NCBI GenBank assembly: GCA_964017965.1
Contig: CAXHNV010000001.1
Coordinates: 558,001 to 622,000, forward strand
Length of the DNA stretch: 64,000 nucleotides
Reading direction: 5' to 3'
Source of the DNA: UBA2883 sp964017965
GTDB taxonomy: Bacteria; Cyanobacteriota; Vampirovibrionia; Gastranaerophilales; Gastranaerophilaceae
Shown: positions 60,426 to 64,000 of the stretch, piece by piece
How positions within the stretch are numbered: the stretch's first letter is position 1
Layout: each line of letters opens with the position of its first letter
Program-made: the position numbers and the translations under genes
The notes under the pieces: model-generated
Database searches by the model: none
Seen by the model: the letters and a program-made list of their open reading frames with translations, nothing else
Told to the model about the DNA's origin: nothing

Positions 60426-62231
60426 CTAACCGATAACTACCAATGCTTGACCGGTTACAATTTTATCACCTTGAGAAACTTCAACAGATTGAACAACACC
60501 TGCTTTAGGTGATTTAACTTCTGTTTCCATTTTCATAGCTTCAACAACTAAAAGTACATCACCTTCAGCAACTTCGTCACCTTCAGCAACTTCTACTCTT
60601 AAAACGTTACCAGGTAATGCTGCGTTTACAGCTTCGCCGTCGCCTGAGCCTGTTGAAGCTTTAGCTTCGATACCTGCTTTAACAGCGATATCAAATTCTT
60701 TACCGTTAACAACAGCTTTTTTATCACCGTCAAGTTTAACAGCGTAGTTTTTACCGTTAACTTTAACTGTGTATTCGCCTGTTGCAGATGCTTGAGCTGC
60801 AGGAGCTTGACCTGCTGTTTTATTTACAGAAACTTGACCTTTACCTAACAAGAATTCGATACCTTTATCTACGTTGCCGTCTTTACAAGCAGCTGAGATG
60901 AAGATGTTTTCATCAGTTGTAGGAAGTCCTGCTTCTTCAAGTCTTTTCTTAGCAGCTTCAATACCTTTGTCAGCATCTTTTTCATTGATATCAACAACTT
61001 TTTCAGTTGTAGGAGCCATTTGCATTTTTTCTTCAGCCCATTTTACCAATTCAGGATCCGGTTCACAAGGTGTTTTACCGAAGTAACCAAGTAACATTTT
61101 TGCATAACCAGGGTTAGCTTGTTGCCATGGTTCTTCTGTGATTGCGTTCAAGAAAGATTGTTGAGCGTAGAACTGAGAAACAGGTGTTACAGATGTAGCA
61201 AAACCGCCTCTTTCAACAACTTCTTTCATATTAGCGATAAGTTTAGGGAACTTATCAAGCATACCCATATCTTTCAACTGGTTAACAGTTGTAGCTGTAG
61301 CGCCGCCAGGAAGCGGAGCTTGAATAAGAATAGGGTTAACTGCTAATGAGATTGGAGACATGTAGTAATCTTTCATACATTCTTTGAAGATTTCTTCTGT
61401 TTCCATAATTTTCTTGATATCTAAGCCTAGGTCATATTCAGTACCTTTAAGTGCGTGCCACATAGAAATGATATCAGGTTGACCTGTACCGCCAGAAACA
61501 GGTTTCATAGCTAAGTCGATACCGTCAGCACCACCGTCAAGCGCAGCTAAGTAAGCAGCTAAGCCTGTACCTGCTGTTTCGTGAGAGTGAAATCTGATGT
61601 GAGCATCTGAACCAAGGATTTCACGAGCCATTTTAACTGTTTCGTATACTTTTCTAGGGTTAGAAGTACCAGAAGCATCTTTGAATGCAAGGCTATCGAA
61701 CGGAAGACCTGAGTCTAAGATGTTTCTAAGCACTTTTTCGTAGAAAGCAACATCGTGTGCGCCTTCACAACCGTAAGGAAGTTCCATCATTGTGATAGTA
61801 ACTTCGTGGTTCATACCGTATTTTTTGATACTGTTTGCAGAATCAACAAGGTTGTTAACATCGTTAAGAGCGTCGAAGTTTCTAACAACGTTTACGCCGT
61901 GTTTAGCAAACATTTTAGCGTGTAAGTCGATGATGTCACGAGGTTGAGAGTTAAGACCAACAACGTTAACACCACGTGCTAATGATTGTAATTTTACGTC
62001 AGGACCAACAGTTTCTCTGATTTTGTCCATAGTATCGAAAGCGTTTTCGTTACAGAAGAAGATAGGTGCTTGAAATCTTGCACCACCTGCTGTTTCAAAG
62101 TGGTTAAGACCTGCGTCTACTGCTGATTTTAAAGCAGGTAAGAAGTCTTCTACTAAAACTTTCGCCCCGTAGATTGATTGGAACCCGTCTCTGAAAGACG
62201 TATCCATAACTTTAATAAGTTTTTTAGTCAT
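60426..62231 (-). CDS. oadA: Oxaloacetate decarboxylase alpha subunit (biotin protein)
   Basis: A 601-residue carboxyltransferase. N-terminal barrel with VMDTSFRDGFQSIYGA, RFHSHETAGTGLAAYLAALDGG, and AMKPVSGGTGQPD; a PYC_OADA domain; an Ala-rich linker near 480-535; and a C-terminal biotinyl domain with VVEAMKMETEV, biotin Lys about 567, 35 residues from the end as in the family. It transfers CO2 from oxaloacetate (or a related acid) to biotin; the beta subunit then releases it. Substrate choice within the family is inference. AGGGG precedes the ATG. Confidence 0.93.
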   Translation of the reverse strand: MTKKLIKVMDTSFRDGFQSIYGAKVLVEDFLPALKSAVDAGLNHFETAGGARFQAPIFFCNENAFDTMDKIRETVGPDVKLQSLARGVNVVGLNSQPRDIIDLHAKMFAKHGVNVVRNFDALNDVNNLVDSANSIKKYGMNHEVTITMMELPYGCEGAHDVAFYEKVLRNILDSGLPFDSLAFKDASGTSNPRKVYETVKMAREILGSDAHIRFHSHETAGTGLAAYLAALDGGADGIDLAMKPVSGGTGQPDIISMWHALKGTEYDLGLDIKKIMETEEIFKECMKDYYMSPISLAVNPILIQAPLPGGATATTVNQLKDMGMLDKFPKLIANMKEVVERGGFATSVTPVSQFYAQQSFLNAITEEPWQQANPGYAKMLLGYFGKTPCEPDPELVKWAEEKMQMAPTTEKVVDINEKDADKGIEAAKKRLEEAGLPTTDENIFISAACKDGNVDKGIEFLLGKGQVSVNKTAGQAPAAQASATGEYTVKVNGKNYAVKLDGDKKAVVNGKEFDIAVKAGIEAKASTGSGDGEAVNAALPGNVLRVEVAEGDEVAEGDVLLVVEAMKMETEVKSPKAGVVQSVEVSQGDKIVTGQALVVIG

Positions 62232-62253
62232 TTTATTTCCCCTTTATGTATTG

Positions 62254-62487
62254 TTATTTTCTAAATAGTGCTGCAACTATTGCTGCTGCGATTTCTTCAT
62301 CGTTAGATGAAGCTTTTTTTACTTTCGCTCCTGCAGTTTCTACAACCGCTTCAGGAAAGATTTTGTTAAGGTAACCTACAACGGTTGACATAACTACCAT
62401 TGATAAAATAGTTAAGCATAAGAATGTCAAAACAGTTCCCATACCCATTGCCATAACCATTGCGCCTTCAATCAATGTTGAATTCAT
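62254..62487 (-). CDS. oadG: Decarboxylase gamma subunit
   Basis: A 77-residue membrane anchor with one N-terminal helix (GAMVMAMGMGTVLTFLCLTIL) and a C-terminal KKASSNDEEIAAAIVAALF segment that should contact OadA. It overlaps the end of birA by 4 nt (ATGA) and precedes oadA, the standard place for gamma. It is a paralogue of the orphan protein at 34293-34532. Confidence 0.9.
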   Translation of the reverse strand: MNSTLIEGAMVMAMGMGTVLTFLCLTILSMVVMSTVVGYLNKIFPEAVVETAGAKVKKASSNDEEIAAAIVAALFRK

Positions 62488-63203
62488 AATATATCTCCTA
62501 TTAAATACATATTTTTTTTGTTATTCTCGTTTAGGATTAAAGATCCGTCATCCGTAATACTTTCAGCCAGTCCTGTATGTATTGCCCCCAGTACGTTTAT
62601 GGTAATAACTTTGTTAAGAAAAAAAGCTCTTTGAACGTACATTTCTTTTACGGATAAAAACCCGTCTTTAATGAAATTATCATACAACAAACAAAACCTG
62701 TTTAAAAGTTTTTTTATAAAGATTTCTTTGTCGATTTTTAGCCCTGTTTCAGCGTAGATAGAAGTTGCCGGTTTATCAATGAGGGCGAGGGTTTGTGGGG
62801 TGGTATTGAGGTTAACCCCGAGCCCGAGAGCGAGACCTAAAAATTCTGTTCCTTTTGTAGTTCCTTCCGATAAAATTCCTGCTATTTTTTTACCGTTTAT
62901 TAGTACATCGTTCGGCCATTTGATTTGGGCTTTTAGGTTATATTCTTCTTCTAAAACGAGGGAAAGCACTACTGACAGGTATTGCGTAAAATTGGGGTAT
63001 ATGGGGTGGAGGGTATTGAATGGTTTAAGAACAAGGGTAAGGAACAGGTTCTCATCACCTGTATCGACCCATTTGCGTCCGAGTCTTCCGTGTCCTGAGG
63101 TTTGCCTGTCTGTGTAGACAGCGGATAGGTGTTCAAGATTTTGGATGTTCTGTTTTACATAATCATTTGTTGATGTTATTTCGTCTAAGTGGATAATATT
63201 CAT
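62484..63203 (-). CDS. birA: Biotin-protein ligase
   Basis: A 239-residue enzyme that attaches biotin to carrier lysines via biotinoyl-AMP. Motifs: STNDYVKQ, TSGHGRLGRKWVDTGDENLF (the biotin/ATP loop, GRLGRKW), IKWPNDVLINGKKIAGIL and GLGVNLNTTP. It lacks the N-terminal winged helix of E. coli BirA, so it is not a repressor. First gene of the decarboxylase operon, whose OadA is its likely substrate. No Shine-Dalgarno; TACAAT lies 7 nt before the ATG. Confidence 0.94.
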   Translation of the reverse strand: MNIIHLDEITSTNDYVKQNIQNLEHLSAVYTDRQTSGHGRLGRKWVDTGDENLFLTLVLKPFNTLHPIYPNFTQYLSVVLSLVLEEEYNLKAQIKWPNDVLINGKKIAGILSEGTTKGTEFLGLALGLGVNLNTTPQTLALIDKPATSIYAETGLKIDKEIFIKKLLNRFCLLYDNFIKDGFLSVKEMYVQRAFFLNKVITINVLGAIHTGLAESITDDGSLILNENNKKNMYLIGDIL

Positions 63204-63210
63204 TAACGCT

Positions 63211-63216
63211 ATTGTA
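63211..63216 (-). promoter_or_regulatory. -10 box abutting birA start
   Basis: TACAAT on the minus strand, 7 nt before the ATG. Confidence 0.45.
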
Positions 63217-63281
63217 TCACGAAAATGTTCACATTTAATGAAAAATATGTTAGAATTATCTCAGTTTTAGGAATTTATGTT

Positions 63282-64000
63282 ATGAAAGATTTTATGTTTA
63301 AACTTGATAGGTGTATTTGGTTAGCGCTTATTAATCAAGATAAAATATTTGAAGCTTATGAAAGTTTTAATAACTATATGACGAATTTATATAAGCATAA
63401 GCGTAATAAAGAAGTCCAAAAAGAGATTGAATTTACACAAAAACTTTTTTATACAACATTGTTTGAGAAAAACAAAATTTATCTTGAAAAAGAAGATTAT
63501 AGTAATGCGCTTCTAACATCTAATATTATGTTTAATTTTGATAAATTTCATGTTGATGCAATTAAAAATTATGTTAAAGCATTGGCAAAAACTAATCAAA
63601 AAGATTTGTGTGTTGATATGTTGGAATATTTACATGAGATTACAAATAACGATAAATCTTTATACAAATATTATGCAGAAATGTTCAGCCTTATCAAAGA
63701 TTATAAAAATGCTATTAAATACATGGAAGCTTATATTTATTCAAAACCTGAAAATGAAGTGTTGGCAAATGATTATAACTGGTTAGGAGTATACTATAGC
63801 ATTTTATATCACAAAGATTACGATATGCGCTTTCTTGATGAATCTCTTAGATTTTTTCACTATGCTTATGACAAAGATCCAAACAATAAGTTGTATATTA
63901 TGAATATGGGTATTATGTATAAAGTAAAACGAGATTTGAAATCTGCACGAAAATATTGGAACGAAATTCTAAGTAAATTTTCGTTAACGAATAACGATGC
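63282..64000 (+). CDS. TPR-like helical protein, 3' end beyond the window
   Basis: Open frame from ATG 63282 to the window edge, 239 residues so far (MKDFMFKLDRCIWLALINQD ...). Helical repeats fit tetratricopeptides, for example LIKDYKNAIKYMEAYIYSKP near 145 and NMGIMYKVKRDLKSARKYWNEIL near 205. No signal peptide. An AGGA lies about 11 nt before the ATG. More A/T-rich and Asn/Tyr/Lys-rich than its neighbours. Partners unknown. Confidence 0.75.
   Translation, partial: MKDFMFKLDRCIWLALINQDKIFEAYESFNNYMTNLYKHKRNKEVQKEIEFTQKLFYTTLFEKNKIYLEKEDYSNALLTSNIMFNFDKFHVDAIKNYVKALAKTNQKDLCVDMLEYLHEITNNDKSLYKYYAEMFSLIKDYKNAIKYMEAYIYSKPENEVLANDYNWLGVYYSILYHKDYDMRFLDESLRFFHYAYDKDPNNKLYIMNMGIMYKVKRDLKSARKYWNEILSKFSLTNND

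Noticed and set aside
1..64000. CRISPR arrays, prophage or complete insertion sequences
   Set aside because: No regularly spaced repeats, transposase, integrase or phage structural genes were seen.

Overview
The window is a low-GC, gene-dense bacterial chromosome segment with about 60 protein genes, two tRNAs, many intrinsic terminators, no phage, no CRISPR array and no transposase. EF-Tu reads as cyanobacterial-like, yet the metabolism is fermentative: pyruvate phosphate dikinase, ATP-type PEP carboxykinase and a biotin-dependent, sodium-pumping decarboxylase. No photosynthesis gene is visible. Together with several secreted or surface-type proteins that I cannot assign to known families, this suggests a gut Melainabacteria/Gastranaerophilales-type organism. 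That placement is inference from remembered family resemblance, not from a search.

Layout. 1-9 kb: proB (cut by the window edge), an EF-hand protein, recO, a 1269-residue UvrD-like helicase with a second, Walker-less helicase-like half, infC with an apparent ATA start codon, tRNA-Phe and a CoA-disulfide reductase with rhodanese domain. 9-18 kb: an NhaC antiporter, a 2056-residue protein carrying a dispersed papain/bleomycin-hydrolase-type catalytic set, and a 449-residue repeat protein. 18-31 kb: dnaJ-like, TPR, dut, glycosyltransferase, SIMPL, leuD, pabA/pabBC, a lipoprotein, a family-4 uracil-DNA glycosylase, eno and tRNA-Met beside a partial tRNA duplication. 31-42 kb: ppdK, an orphan OadG-like gene, the tig-clpP-clpX cluster, an acetolactate-synthase-like gene, a ribbon-helix-helix regulator, and rpsB-tsf. 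42-54 kb: surface-type and hypothetical genes, DAHP synthase, PEP carboxykinase, a TPR/glycosyltransferase operon, pheA, two candidate small RNAs and an inverted pair of about 110-bp repeats. 54-64 kb: tpiA, glnA, tuf, comF-like, and the birA-oadG-oadA-oadB operon.

How the parts fit. PPDK, PEP carboxykinase, enolase, triosephosphate isomerase and the Na+ decarboxylase interconvert C3 and C4 acids. The decarboxylase exports Na+, which NhaC may use, and birA heads the operon encoding its probable biotin acceptor OadA. DAHP synthase, prephenate dehydratase and PabABC cover parts of aromatic and folate synthesis.

Most unusual signals: (1) at least four promoters share a fixed architecture of TGTnA direct repeats near -58, -48 and exactly -38 relative to a TATATA box; one precedes the ribbon-helix-helix gene and one a likely small RNA. 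(2) About nine genes lack a Shine-Dalgarno sequence and have a -10 box 6-8 nt before the start codon, suggesting leaderless mRNAs. (3) The giant cysteine-protease-like protein. (4) A dispersed repeat that in both copies directly follows a terminator T-tract. (5) A compact G-quadruplex motif behind glnA.
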